A DNA stretch of 64,000 bases from Paenibacillus hexagrammi (GCF_021513275.1 NZ_CP090978.1:2170001-2234000), one strand, 5' to 3'. Shown: positions 47,969-58,213, counted from the first letter of the stretch. The notes: generated by a model not told the origin, from the sequence alone. Numbers and translations: made by a program.

Positions 47969-49062
47969 GTGTCACACAAACTTCATTTACAGCTGAATTT
48001 GCAATTATTTTCAGGAGAGAAGACGGAATCGGCGACGCCGAAGAAAAGGCAGGAGGCCCGCAAGAAAGGGCAAGTTGCCAAGTCTATGGATTTACCCGCT
48101 GCCTTGGTGTTGCTTTTTCTTTTGCCTCGTTTCTTATTTTTGGCAGCTTTATGAAAGAAAAGATGGTTGGTATGTTCAGACAGATCTTTGAACATCAGCT
48201 TACAATGGACGTTACGGCTTCGAATGTGGAAGTGATGTTCTCAGAGCTGGTTATGCAGGGCTTTCAGATCATGGCTCCATTATTTCTTCTGGTTATGGTA
48301 ATCGGCGTTTTATCCAATTATCTGCAGATTGGTTTTATGTTTATCGGGGATCCGTTGATCCCTAAATTTAGTAAGATCAATCCGATTTCAGGGTTCAAAA
48401 GAATTTTCTCCATGCGTACAGTAGCTGATTTCCTAAAATCCAGTCTTAAGCTGGCTATTATCGGATACGTCGTTTACAGCACACTGATGGGTGAAAAAGC
48501 TAATTTGTTAGGTCTTGGGCATACGCCCATTGAAAGTACTTTTACTTTTATCGCCTCATTAACTCTAAAGCTAGGTATAAAAATTGGATCTATTCTAATT
48601 GTTCTTGCGGTCTTTGATTTTATTTATCAAAAGTATGAGTTTGAGAAGAGCATCAAGATGTCCAAGCAGGATATCAAGGATGAGTACAAGAAGAGTGAGG
48701 GCGATCCTCATATTAAAGGTAAAATCCGTGCGAAGCAGCGTCAGATGGCGATGCAGCGTATGATGCAGGAAGTACCTAAAGCAGATGTCATTATTACGAA
48801 TCCTACGCATTTTGCGGTCGCATTGAAATATGATTCGGGTAATATGCAGGCTCCGACCGTGATTGCGAAAGGTACGGATCACATCGCATTGAAAATCAGG
48901 GAAGTCGCTAAAGAAAACGGTATTATAACTATGGAAAATAAGCCGCTTGCACGTGCATTATATGCTCAGGTTGAGATTGGAGATGGAATTCCGGCGGAAT
49001 TGTTCCAAGCTGTGGCCGAAGTGCTGGCTTACGTATATAAGATGAAGGGTAAAGCTGGTTAA
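47969..49062 (+). CDS. flhB: Flagellar export switch protein FlhB (apparent one-base frameshift)
   Basis: Membrane protein that switches export from rod/hook to filament substrates. The GTG at 47969 (after GGGGGG) opens QLNLQLFSGEKTESATPKKR. The frame ends early at 48154, in the middle of the first transmembrane helix. The second frame continues FASFLIFGSFMKEKMVGMF. One missing T in the run at 48120-48123 (TTCTTTTGCC) accounts for this and gives 364 residues, the normal length. Three further hydrophobic helices and the C-terminal domain with the NPTHFAVALKY autocleavage motif are intact. An ORF caller would start the second piece at the ATG at 48151. Probably intact in the organism. Confidence 0.92.
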
Positions 49063-49085
49063 ACGAGGAAAGGAGGTACATCCTG

Positions 49086-51119
49086 ATGAGAGTGAAAGAT
49101 TTACTAGTATTGATCGGAATTATCGGTATTGTTTTAATGATGGTTGTACCAATCCCTATTCCTTTGTTGGATTTTTTGCTGATTATTAATATTTCGATTG
49201 CGTTAATGATCATATTAGTTGGGATGAATACGCAAGAAGCGCTCCAGTTTTCCATTTTTCCATCCTTATTGTTGATTACGACCTTATTTCGATTGGCGCT
49301 AAACGTTTCTACGACACGGAACATTCTAGCTCATGCGGAAGCAGGTAACGTGGTCAGAACTTTTGGTTCCTTCGTGGCTGCAGGCAATATTGTCGTAGGA
49401 TTCGTTGTATTCCTCATTCTTGTCTTGGTTCAGTTCATCGTCATTACCAAAGGTTCTGAGCGGGTTGCCGAGGTAGCGGCACGATTCACACTCGATGCTA
49501 TGCCTGGTAAACAGATGAGTATTGATGCCGATTTGAACGCAGGCTTAATTAATGAAAGTCAAGCGCGTGAACGCAGACAAAAGATCGAGCGGGAAGCGGA
49601 TTTTTATGGAGCTATGGATGGTGCCAGTAAATTCGTCAAAGGGGACGCCATTGCGGGTATTATCATTCTCATTATTAACCTCTTAGGTGGTTTTATTATC
49701 GGGATGACCATGAAGGGAATGTCTTTTCAAGAAGCTCTTGAGACATTCTCTATCCTTACGATTGGAGACGGATTGGTCAGCCAAATCCCGGCATTATTGA
49801 TTTCGACAGCAGCGGGTATCATCGTAACTCGTGCTTCATCGGAAGGCAATCTGGGGCATGACATTACTTCTCAGATTACCTCTCAGCCTAAACTGTTATA
49901 CATTGTTTCAGGTACGCTAGTCATGCTTGGCATTTTCACACCTATTCATTGGTACACAACTTTCCCTATTGCAGGATTGTTAGTCTTTGCCGCTATGAAG
50001 ATGCAAAAAAACTTGGAACGGCAAGCGATACAAGAAGAACAAATGGTCGAAGAGCAGCAGATCGAAGAAGTTCGCAGTCCCGAAAGTGTTATCAGCTTGC
50101 TTCAAGTAGATCCGATTGAATTCGAGTTCGGCTATGGGTTGATTCCACTTGCAGATACTGGACAGGGCGGGGATTTGCTGGATCGAATTATCTTAATTCG
50201 TCGTCAGTGTGCGCTTGAATTAGGTATCGTGGTACCAGTTATTCGGATTCGAGATAATATCCAATTAAGACCAAATGAGTATATCATCAAAATTAAAGGG
50301 AATACGGTTGCCCGCGGCGAACTGCTCCTTAACCACTACTTGGCCATGAGTCCAGGTATTGAGGATGATTCGATCTCAGGCATTGAGACGACTGAACCAG
50401 CATTTGGTTTGCCAGCAATTTGGATTGATGAGGTAACGAAAGAACGTGCAGAGTTGTCAGGCTATACGGTAGTAGACCCTCCATCTGTAGTGGCTACACA
50501 TTTAACGGAGACAATTAAAAAGCATTCGCACGAGCTGTTGGGACGTCAAGAAACAAAAGCGCTTATCGAAAATGTCAGAGAATCTTATCCAGCTCTTGTG
50601 GACGATTTAATCCCATCCGTATTGTCCATTGGCGATGTGCAAAAAGTGTTGGCAAAGCTGCTAAAAGAAAAGATATCTGTTCGCGATTTGGTAACAATAT
50701 TAGAAACGCTAGCAGACTACGGCTCCTATACGAAGGATCCCGAAATATTGACGGAATATGTGAGACAAGCACTGTCCAGACAAATTACTTTGCAATTTAC
50801 GACAACAGGAGATTCTCTCAAAGTTATTACTGTCGGTCCTTCTGTTGAAAAGAAAATTGCAGATTCCGTCCAACAATCAGATCAGGGAAGTTATCTAGCT
50901 CTAGACCCGTCTTCTTCGCAAATTATTTATCATCGAGTCAGTGAACAAGTTTCTAAATTAATTCAATCCGGTCAACAGCCTGTGATTTTAACATCACCCA
51001 CGATCCGAATGTATTTGCGACAGCTGCTGGAGCGAACCCTACAAGATATACCGGTTCTTTCTTACAGTGAGCTTGAACCTAGCGTTGAAATTCAGAGCAT
51101 GGGAGTTGTCAATTTATGA
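49086..51119 (+). CDS. flhA: Flagellar export apparatus protein FlhA
   Basis: 677-residue core of the export gate. About eight transmembrane helices occupy residues 1-330, with the FHIPEP region TLFRLALNVSTTR, RVAEVAARFTLDAMPGKQMSIDADLNAG (in part) and GASKFVKGDAIAGI. The cytoplasmic C-terminal half forms the substrate-docking ring. The ATG has AAAGGAGGT upstream. The stop overlaps flhF by four bases. Confidence 0.98.
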   Translation: MRVKDLLVLIGIIGIVLMMVVPIPIPLLDFLLIINISIALMIILVGMNTQEALQFSIFPSLLLITTLFRLALNVSTTRNILAHAEAGNVVRTFGSFVAAGNIVVGFVVFLILVLVQFIVITKGSERVAEVAARFTLDAMPGKQMSIDADLNAGLINESQARERRQKIEREADFYGAMDGASKFVKGDAIAGIIILIINLLGGFIIGMTMKGMSFQEALETFSILTIGDGLVSQIPALLISTAAGIIVTRASSEGNLGHDITSQITSQPKLLYIVSGTLVMLGIFTPIHWYTTFPIAGLLVFAAMKMQKNLERQAIQEEQMVEEQQIEEVRSPESVISLLQVDPIEFEFGYGLIPLADTGQGGDLLDRIILIRRQCALELGIVVPVIRIRDNIQLRPNEYIIKIKGNTVARGELLLNHYLAMSPGIEDDSISGIETTEPAFGLPAIWIDEVTKERAELSGYTVVDPPSVVATHLTETIKKHSHELLGRQETKALIENVRESYPALVDDLIPSVLSIGDVQKVLAKLLKEKISVRDLVTILETLADYGSYTKDPEILTEYVRQALSRQITLQFTTTGDSLKVITVGPSVEKKIADSVQQSDQGSYLALDPSSSQIIYHRVSEQVSKLIQSGQQPVILTSPTIRMYLRQLLERTLQDIPVLSYSELEPSVEIQSMGVVNL

Positions 51120-52429
51120 GAGTAAAAAGATATGTTGTTGATTCCATGCCTGATGCGCTGCAAAAGATTCGCACGGATCTGGGCAAGGACGCCGTTATTT
51201 TAAATACGAAGGAAATACGCACAGGTGGTTTTCTTGGTATGTTCGGCAAGAAGAAGATCGAAGTCATCGCTGCGATTGATGGCGGAGCGGGTCAAGTAGC
51301 TGCTTCACCTACTGCGCCCAAATATCAGCCGGCGAAATCTCCGATTATGGCAGCGTCTCAAGCACCTGTCAAAGAAACGTATCATTCTGATTTTCCCGAG
51401 GTGCCTGATGTACTTGTCTCTGCAGCTGCGACTGCACCATCTAGACAGCTTGTAACCACAGCTGCTTCGGCTGCACCTCCATCCATTTCTTCTGCTAGGC
51501 AATCCTATACTTCGAACAGCAATCTAACTGTTGAAGCAGGAGGAAAGCCTAATGATGATAAGCTGCTGGAAGAAATCAAACAAATGAAAGAAATGATGAA
51601 AAAATTAGCTGTTGCAGGAGCTTCGGAAGAACTGCCTGAATGCTTGCAGGTAATCGAGCAGAAGCTGTTGTACCAGGAAGTGGATCCTCAACTAGTCAAG
51701 CAAATGATTGATCAAGTATTGCTTGACGCGGAAGAGAAGCAGCTTGAATTGATATCGGAGGAATTTGCCGAAACCTCGATTCGCAGGCAGATCGCGTCCA
51801 TTCTTCACACAGGAAACAACAAAAGAATTTTGAGTAATACAAGAGTTGTTCATTTTGTAGGACCAACTGGTGTTGGAAAAACAACTACGATTGCAAAGCT
51901 AGCGGCGGAGCAGGTTCTGAAATATCAAAAGAAAGTCGGATTTATTACTTCAGATACTTACCGAATTGCAGCCATTGAGCAACTGAAAACTTATGCAACG
52001 ATATTAAATATACCTTTGGAAATTGTATTTTCACCGCAAGATTTGTCGCGAGCTTTTCATAATTTGGAAGGCTGTGACGTGATCTTTATGGATACCGCGG
52101 GTAGAAATTTTAGAAACGAAATGTATGTGTCCGAACTGAATGCACTTCTGAAGACACAGGGAAATAGTGAAACAATTCTCGTCTTGAGCATGACTACCAA
52201 ATATCGGGATATGAAAGCGATAACGAATAATTTCAATAAATTTAAAGTGGACAAAGTGCTGTTTACCAAACTCGATGAGACGGATTCATTCGGTGCCATT
52301 GTCAATCTAATCAATGAATTTTCTCTGCAGCTTTCTTATGTGACCAATGGTCAAAGTGTCCCTGACGATATTTCAGAGATGAATGAGAATGAAATCATTG
52401 ATCTGTTATTGGAGGAACCCAAATCATGA
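51116..52429 (+). CDS. flhF: SRP-like flagellar GTPase FlhF
   Basis: 437-residue GTPase related to Ffh and FtsY that sets flagellar position and number. The N-terminal basic domain (MRVKRYVVDSMPDALQKIR) is followed by an Ala/Pro/Ser-rich linker (about residues 65-145). The NG domain has G1 [13 protein letters not shown] (about residue 248), DTAGRNF and TKLDETDSFG. ATG overlaps the flhA stop. It pairs with FlhG, encoded next. Confidence 0.96.
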   Translation: MRVKRYVVDSMPDALQKIRTDLGKDAVILNTKEIRTGGFLGMFGKKKIEVIAAIDGGAGQVAASPTAPKYQPAKSPIMAASQAPVKETYHSDFPEVPDVLVSAAATAPSRQLVTTAASAAPPSISSARQSYTSNSNLTVEAGGKPNDDKLLEEIKQMKEMMKKLAVAGASEELPECLQVIEQKLLYQEVDPQLVKQMIDQVLLDAEEKQLELISEEFAETSIRRQIASILHTGNNKRILSNTRVVHFVGPTGVGKTTTIAKLAAEQVLKYQKKVGFITSDTYRIAAIEQLKTYATILNIPLEIVFSPQDLSRAFHNLEGCDVIFMDTAGRNFRNEMYVSELNALLKTQGNSETILVLSMTTKYRDMKAITNNFNKFKVDKVLFTKLDETDSFGAIVNLINEFSLQLSYVTNGQSVPDDISEMNENEIIDLLLEEPKS

Positions 52430-53300
52430 CCGATCAAGCAGAAGGACTCCGTAACCTGGTCCAGATTCAAAATGAGAAAGCGACTCGAACGACAAGAGTC
52501 ATTACGGTAACAAGCGGTAAAGGCGGAGTAGGAAAGTCTAATTTCACCTTAAACTTTGCTCTCACACTGCAATCACTAGGACATAAAGTGCTTGTATTTG
52601 ATGCCGATATCGGATTAGCAAATATTGATGTGCTTATGGGAGTCTCCTCCAAATACAGCTTGTACCACTTACTTAAGAAGGAAAAAACCATATGGGAAAT
52701 CATCCAAAAAGGTCCTAATGGAATTGAATTTATCGCTGGAGGCTCGGGTTTCAATGATCTCCTTCGATTAACGGATGAGGAACTTGACTATTTTGCCGAA
52801 CAGGTTTCACAGCTAAACGGTTACGTTGATTTTATTATTTTCGATACTGGCGCAGGCTTATCTAAAGAAACATTAAAGTTTATTCTTGCTGCCGAGGAGA
52901 CGATCGTTGTTACGACGCCTGAGCCTACATCCATTACGGATGCTTATGCAATAATAAAAATGGTGAATTCCATGGGACATCAAATCCAATTCAAACTAGT
53001 TATAAACCGGGTCACAGACAATAAAGAGGGGAAAATGACTGCAGATAAAATCAGCTTGGTTGCCAAGCAGTTCTTGCATCTAGATATTCCTACTCTTGGC
53101 TATGTAGATGATGATAGCTCGGTATCTAAGGCCGTCAAGAAACAAATCCCATTTACCGTAGCATTTCAAACTCCGCAGCAGCCAGAAATCTACAGACGAT
53201 TGCTGACCGTTTTATACATGGTCACCAGGCTTCGGAGGCTCAGACTCAGAATGCTGGAGTAAAAGGGTTTCTTAGCAAGATGATCCGTTTAATGAAATAA
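52426..53300 (+). CDS. flhG: MinD-like ATPase FlhG/YlxH (apparent one-base frameshift near the C-terminus)
   Basis: ParA/MinD-family ATPase that stimulates FlhF and controls flagellar number. Deviant Walker A TSGKGGVGKSN (about residues 26-36), FDADIGLANIDVLMG and FDTGAGLS are intact. The open frame runs to 53262 but its last about 30 residues (TPQQPEIYRRLLTV to RLRMLE) look foreign. The other frame gives SNSAAARNLQTIADRFIHG, then GVKGFLSKMIRLMK and a stop at 53298-53300, a typical YlxH end. One missing T in the run at 53164-53166 (GCATTTCAA) accounts for this and gives 291 residues. Less obvious than the other frameshifts because the frame stays open. Confidence 0.85.
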
Positions 53301-53349
53301 CGATCAGTATCCATATTTTTTTCAGAGCCCATAAAGGGAGGGAAGCAGC

Positions 53350-54459
53350 ATGGCAGCATATAACATACTTGTAGTGGATGACTCCGTCTTTATGCGCAAA
53401 ATCATTAGTGATCTCATCTCCGATAATCCTTTATTCAAAATAGTTGGAACTGCAAAGAATGGCAAAGATGCCATAGAGCAAGTGAAACTGCTTCGTCCCG
53501 ATGCAGTCACCATGGATGTTGAAATGCCCGAAATGAACGGACTTGATGCGCTTCAACGGATTATGGCCGAACAACCAACTCCCGTGATCATGTTAAGTTC
53601 TTTAACTCAGGAAGGTGCGTCTGAAACGATTAGAGCTCTAGAACTGGGCGCTGTTGACTTTATCCGAAAACCATCGGGGTCTATCTCTTTGGATCTCTAC
53701 AAAGTCAAACAGCTTCTTCACGAGAAACTGCAAATTGCAGTCAGGTCTAAGCTTCGGCCGATTCAGCCGATAAATAATAAATTATTGGATCCACCCCCAA
53801 TTAAAAACAATGCTGTTCAGATGAAGCCGCCGGAGCCGAGGGCTCCAGTATCGACATCCGCCTCATCTATGACACAATTCGATCAACTGGTAGCGATCGG
53901 GACTTCAACCGGCGGACCGCGAGCTTTGCATCAGGTTATCTCTCAAATACCTGCGGGCTTCCCGGCACCGATCCTTATCGTCCAACACATGCCGCCGAAC
54001 TTTACGAAGTCTCTTGCACAGCGATTGAACGATATTTCACATATCAAAGTTGTGGAAGCTCAAGACGGAGAAGTGATTCATACAGCGACAGCTTATGTTG
54101 CGCCGGGTGGATGGCATATGACCGCTTATCGAGAGTCAACAAGAGGAGTGTACAAGATACGCCTCTCTAAAGAAGATCCTCGTTCAGGGCATCGACCTTC
54201 GGTTGATGTCATGCTGGAATCATTATTGCCCTTCAAAGAATTGCGAAGGCACATCGTCATTATGACGGGGATGGGTAGCGATGGCGCTAAAGGCATGTTG
54301 TCGCTGCGTGAAAATGGAGCCGTAACTACGATTGCGGAGTCCGAAGAAACCTGTGTTGTATACGGAATGCCTCGAGCTGCGGTCGAATTAAAAGCTGCAA
54401 TGCATGTCATCCCTCAGCAGGACATTGCTTCTAAGCTTTCTCAAGCGGTGTTGACATGA
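53350..54459 (+). CDS. cheB: Chemotaxis methylesterase CheB
   Basis: 369-residue protein with an N-terminal receiver domain (phosphorylated Asp56 in VTMDVEMPEMNG) and a C-terminal methylesterase domain. The catalytic Ser-His-Asp are in GTSTGGPRAL, VQHMPPNF and MTGMGSDGAKG. A Pro-rich linker lies at about residues 135-175. It removes methyl groups from chemoreceptors. ATG after AGGGAGGGA. cheA follows. Confidence 0.97.
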   Translation: MAAYNILVVDDSVFMRKIISDLISDNPLFKIVGTAKNGKDAIEQVKLLRPDAVTMDVEMPEMNGLDALQRIMAEQPTPVIMLSSLTQEGASETIRALELGAVDFIRKPSGSISLDLYKVKQLLHEKLQIAVRSKLRPIQPINNKLLDPPPIKNNAVQMKPPEPRAPVSTSASSMTQFDQLVAIGTSTGGPRALHQVISQIPAGFPAPILIVQHMPPNFTKSLAQRLNDISHIKVVEAQDGEVIHTATAYVAPGGWHMTAYRESTRGVYKIRLSKEDPRSGHRPSVDVMLESLLPFKELRRHIVIMTGMGSDGAKGMLSLRENGAVTTIAESEETCVVYGMPRAAVELKAAMHVIPQQDIASKLSQAVLT

Positions 54460-54510
54460 ATAAGCCATGGCAAGCAAGTTACATAACGAACCTATCGGAG
54501 GTGTGTGGTT

Positions 54511-56583
54511 TTGGAACTTAGTCAATATTTATCCATGTTTATCGATGAATCAAGAGAGCATTTACAAGCAATGAATGAGAACCTGCTCAGCTTGGAGAAC
54601 AATCCTCAAGATATTAGCATTGTGCACAATATTTTTCGCTCCGCACATACGTTAAAAGGTATGTCGGCAACAATGGGCTTCGAAGATATTGCGTCTCTCA
54701 CTCACGAAATGGAGAACGTGTTAGATCTAGTCCGTAATCATAAGTTAGCAATGGACTCTTTTATTTTTGATTGTATATTTAAAAGCTTGGACTCTTTGGA
54801 ATCCATGGTTGAAGACATCATTCAGGGTGGTACAGGAAAAGCGGATGTTACGCAAATTGTTGCTTCTTTAGGGTCCATTGTAACAGGTGACTACAAGAAA
54901 TCATCTGCAGATGCGCCTGCTTCTACAGATTCGAACAAAAAAGAAGGAACTAAAGGCATCGAAGTGGATGAATTCCAATATTCTATTCTCCAGCAATCGA
55001 TTGACTCTGGTTTTCTTGTATTCTTTATAAAAGTCAGTGTTCGCGAGGATTGTGTCCTTAAGGCAGCAAGAGCTTATATGGTATTCGACGCTTTAGAGCA
55101 AAACGGTGAAATCGTCAAGGCAACTCCATCTGTTCAGGATATCGAACAAGAGAAGTTTGATCGTACGTTTTCGGTCTACTATATCTCCAAGATTGACAAA
55201 GCTTCTCTACAGAAAGAAATTCTTAATGTTTCTGAGATCGAATCAGCTGAAATAACAACAGTAGACTCTGAATCTCTAGCTGATATGTCCAGAAAGCAAA
55301 GTGAAGTGGAGGCAGCCACAAAGGAAATTGCCGCAGCGGTTGCAGCTGTCGCGCCTGAAGCAAGCGATGCTCCTGCAGCAAAGGCTGAGCCTAATGCTTC
55401 GGCTAAACCCGCAGCAGGAGGAGCACCTGTCGCTAATCGCACCATCCGAGTGGATATTGAGCGTCTGGATGCATTGATGAACTTGTTCAGCGAGCTGTTG
55501 ATTGACCGGGTTCGGTTGGAGCAGCTTGCAAGTGAAGTGAAGCGAAACGATTTGTCTGAAACAGTAGAGCATATGTCTAGAGTAAGCAGCGATTTGCAAA
55601 ATATCGTGCTGAAGCTGCGAATGGTTCCTGTTGACTCTGTATTTAACCGTTTCCCTCGTATGATTCGCGATTTAGCGAAGTCATTAAACAAGAAAGTCGA
55701 CCTGGTCATTACTGGTGCTGAAACTGAGCTAGATCGTACGGTCATCGACGAAATTGGCGATCCGTTGGTTCACTTACTTCGTAACTCTGTAGACCATGGT
55801 ATTGAATCGATCAATGATCGACTGGCGGCTGGAAAGCCTGAACATGGTACGGTATATCTTCGAGCCTTCCACAGCGGAAATCATGTATTTATTGAGATTG
55901 AAGAGGATGGAAGAGGGATTAATCGCGAGAAGGTGCTAAAGACAGCGCTCAAAAATGGATTAATTACTCAAGATCAAGCTGCTAAGCTGAGCGATACCGA
56001 GGTGTACAATCTACTGTTCGAATCAGGCTTCAGTACAGCCGATAAGATTTCAGACATTTCCGGACGTGGTGTAGGTCTAGATGTGGTAAAAACGAAAATT
56101 CAAATGCTTGGCGGTCATGTGCATGTTGAGTCCAAACCAGGGCTTGGCAGTAAATTTTCCGTACAGCTGCCGCTTACCCTTTCCATTATTTCTGCAATGC
56201 TGGTTAAGCTGGGTAGTGAGAAATACGCTATTCCATTGTCCTCCATTGTGGAAACCTCTGCAATTCAGAGAAATCAGGTTCGAAATATTCACGGTAATAA
56301 GATGATCGAATATCGTAATTCTGTCATTCCGTTAGTTTCACTCAGTACGCTGTTTGATGTGCCGGATTTCAAAGAGGACATGGAAGATGAAACCGAGATT
56401 GTCGTCGTTCGTAAAGGTGATAAACAAGTTGCTCTGATGGTGGATGAGTTTATCGGCCAGCAAGAAATCGTATTGAAAACATTGGGTAAATACCTGTCGG
56501 GACTGTTCGCTATATCTGGTGCAACCATCTTAGGGGACGGACAAGTCGCTCTCATCATCGATCCAAATGCATTGATCAAATAA
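54511..56583 (+). CDS. cheA: Chemotaxis histidine kinase CheA
   Basis: 690-residue kinase. P1 carries the phosphorylated His46 in FRSAHTLKGMSA. P2 spans about residues 145-260, an Ala-rich linker follows, then the P3 dimerisation helix pair. P4 has HLLRNSVDHGIES, EDGRGINREKV, DISGRGVGLDVV and GLGSKFSVQLPLTLS. The C-terminal P5 domain is CheW-like. The start was taken at the TTG at 54511 (MELSQYLSMFIDES), seven bases after GGAGGTG; a GTG at 54505 is in frame but too close to that site. Confidence 0.96.
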   Translation: MELSQYLSMFIDESREHLQAMNENLLSLENNPQDISIVHNIFRSAHTLKGMSATMGFEDIASLTHEMENVLDLVRNHKLAMDSFIFDCIFKSLDSLESMVEDIIQGGTGKADVTQIVASLGSIVTGDYKKSSADAPASTDSNKKEGTKGIEVDEFQYSILQQSIDSGFLVFFIKVSVREDCVLKAARAYMVFDALEQNGEIVKATPSVQDIEQEKFDRTFSVYYISKIDKASLQKEILNVSEIESAEITTVDSESLADMSRKQSEVEAATKEIAAAVAAVAPEASDAPAAKAEPNASAKPAAGGAPVANRTIRVDIERLDALMNLFSELLIDRVRLEQLASEVKRNDLSETVEHMSRVSSDLQNIVLKLRMVPVDSVFNRFPRMIRDLAKSLNKKVDLVITGAETELDRTVIDEIGDPLVHLLRNSVDHGIESINDRLAAGKPEHGTVYLRAFHSGNHVFIEIEEDGRGINREKVLKTALKNGLITQDQAAKLSDTEVYNLLFESGFSTADKISDISGRGVGLDVVKTKIQMLGGHVHVESKPGLGSKFSVQLPLTLSIISAMLVKLGSEKYAIPLSSIVETSAIQRNQVRNIHGNKMIEYRNSVIPLVSLSTLFDVPDFKEDMEDETEIVVVRKGDKQVALMVDEFIGQQEIVLKTLGKYLSGLFAISGATILGDGQVALIIDPNALIK

Positions 56584-56634
56584 TTCTGTTAGCTAAGCCA
56601 AAACCTGGCGAATAACTCATGGGAGGGTTCTAGT

Positions 56635-57095
56635 ATGGGAGAAGAAAAAAAGTGATCGTATTTGCTCTTGGTACGGAAGAGTATGGTGTTGAAGTAGAGA
56701 AAGTTCGTACAATTGAAAGAATGCAGCCAATGACACGCGTTCCTAAAGCTCCTGAGTTTATTAAAGGTGTTATTAACCTTCGCGGTGTCGTAATTCCAAT
56801 TATTGATCTACGATCTAGGTTTGGTCTAGAAACTCAAAATTATACGGATGCAACACGTATTATTATCGTTTCACAAGGTGATTATGAAGTTGGCTTAATC
56901 GTTGATTCAGCAAATGATGTTATCGATCTAGATACGGATAATATTGATAATCCGCCTGAAATTGTGGGAGGCATAAAAGCTAAGTACCTTGATGGTATTG
57001 CCAGAGTGGGAGGACAGAGATTACTGGTTCTTTTGAATCTGGAGCAAGTATTGGACCGTCACGAAATTCAACAATTAGAAAGAACTGAGGACTAG
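56635..57095 (+). CDS. cheW: Chemotaxis coupling protein CheW (apparent frameshift at an A run)
   Basis: Scaffold joining receptors to CheA. The ATG at 56635 sits behind a strong GGGAGGG site, but its frame reads MGEEKK and then TGA. The rest of the protein, VIVFALGTEEYGVEVEKVRT onward, is in the -1 frame from 56652. Adding one A to the seven-A run (56645-56651) gives MGEEKKVIVFALG and 153 residues, the family norm. The sequence A AAA AAG followed by TGA is also a classic -1 slippery heptamer, so recoding could make the full protein. Starting at the GTG at 56652 would leave the ribosome binding site 24 bases away. Confidence 0.9.
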
Positions 57096-57098
57096 GTC

Positions 57099-57719
57099 GT
57101 GGATGTATTTAAGGATTTAGCCGACTTCCAAATGGATGTCCTAAAGGAAGTAGGGAATATAGGCGCGGGGCATGCCGCTACCGCGCTTTCTACTCTTCTG
57201 GACAAGCCCATCGATATGATGGTGCCCAAAGTAAAAATGCTCCCATTTGAGGAGATTTGTGAAAGTGTTGGGGGCGCGGAGACAGCTGTTTTGGCGATTT
57301 TTTTACGCGTTGAGGGTGATGCTCCAGGTAATATGTTTTTTATTCTTCATCTGGAATCGGCTAAGAATGTTTTACGCAATTTAGTTGGTCTAGAGGTTGA
57401 AGATGAAGAGCAATACTCAGAGCTTGAGCTTTCTGCCCTTAATGAAATTGGCAATATTTTGGCAGGTTCCTACTTATCTTCTCTTGCAGATTTTACACGC
57501 CTCAATATGCAGCCCACTGTCCCTTCATTAGCAATAGATATGGCCGGTGCCATTCTAAGCTACGGTCTGCTGCAATTCGGTGAAATGGGCGATCAAGCAT
57601 TATTAATTGATACAAAATTCTTAGAAGGGCAAAATGAAGTACAAGGTCATTTCTTCCTCATTCCGGACCCTGAATCGTTTGGCAAAATATTTGCAGCTTT
57701 AGGGGTAGAATCTCCATGA
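57099..57719 (+). CDS. cheC: CheY-phosphate phosphatase CheC
   Basis: 206-residue phosphatase. Both active sites are present: DVLKEVGNIGAGHAATAL (about residue 13) and SALNEIGNILAGSY (about residue 112), each with the D/S-x3-E-x2-N pattern. It also binds CheD, encoded directly downstream with overlapping start. GTG start at 57099; the GAGGACTAGGT before it is a modest site, and coupling to cheW is likely. Confidence 0.96.
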   Translation: MDVFKDLADFQMDVLKEVGNIGAGHAATALSTLLDKPIDMMVPKVKMLPFEEICESVGGAETAVLAIFLRVEGDAPGNMFFILHLESAKNVLRNLVGLEVEDEEQYSELELSALNEIGNILAGSYLSSLADFTRLNMQPTVPSLAIDMAGAILSYGLLQFGEMGDQALLIDTKFLEGQNEVQGHFFLIPDPESFGKIFAALGVESP

Positions 57720-58210
57720 TGCAAGATAATTACATTAAAGTAGGAATGGCTGACCTGAACGTCGCGCACCTTACAGGTATACTTAAGACGACAGGGCTGG
57801 GTTCTTGCGTAGGCGTCACACTTTACGACAGCCGCGTCAAGGTAGCTGGGATGGCACACGTCATGCTCCCATCATCGGAAATTGCTAGAGAAGGTTCAGT
57901 CAACATTGCCAAATATGCCGACACCGCCATTCCAGAGCTTATATCCCGTATGGAGAAACTAGGTGCAAGTGTAAGCAGAATGGAAGCTAAGCTTGCAGGC
58001 GGGGCGCAGATGTTTGCTTTTGCTGGAAATAATGATACGATGAGAATAGGTCCGAGAAATGTAGAATCTTGTAAGGAAATGCTGAAAAAGTACACTATTC
58101 CTGTTAAAGCAGAGGATACTGGAGCAAATTTCGGGAGAACTATTGAATTTAATTGTGAAACCGGGATTTTAATGATCCGAAGTGTCCAACAAGGAGTAAA
58201 GGAAATGTAA
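57716..58210 (+). CDS. cheD: Chemoreceptor glutamine deamidase CheD
   Basis: 164-residue deamidase that modifies receptors and regulates CheC. The catalytic Cys is in GLGSCVGVTLYD and the His in GMAHVMLPSS; ARLAGGAQMF-like AKLAGGAQMFAF and GRTIEFNCETG are conserved. ATG overlaps the cheC stop. Ends with SVQQGVKEM. Full length. Confidence 0.97.
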   Translation: MMQDNYIKVGMADLNVAHLTGILKTTGLGSCVGVTLYDSRVKVAGMAHVMLPSSEIAREGSVNIAKYADTAIPELISRMEKLGASVSRMEAKLAGGAQMFAFAGNNDTMRIGPRNVESCKEMLKKYTIPVKAEDTGANFGRTIEFNCETGILMIRSVQQGVKEM

Positions 58211-58213
58211 AAC

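Noticed and set aside
48151..49062. A separate short FlhB starting at the ATG at 48151, translationally coupled to an upstream 61-residue peptide
   Set aside because: The two pieces join exactly into one normal FlhB when a single T is added, and the first transmembrane helix would otherwise be cut in half.
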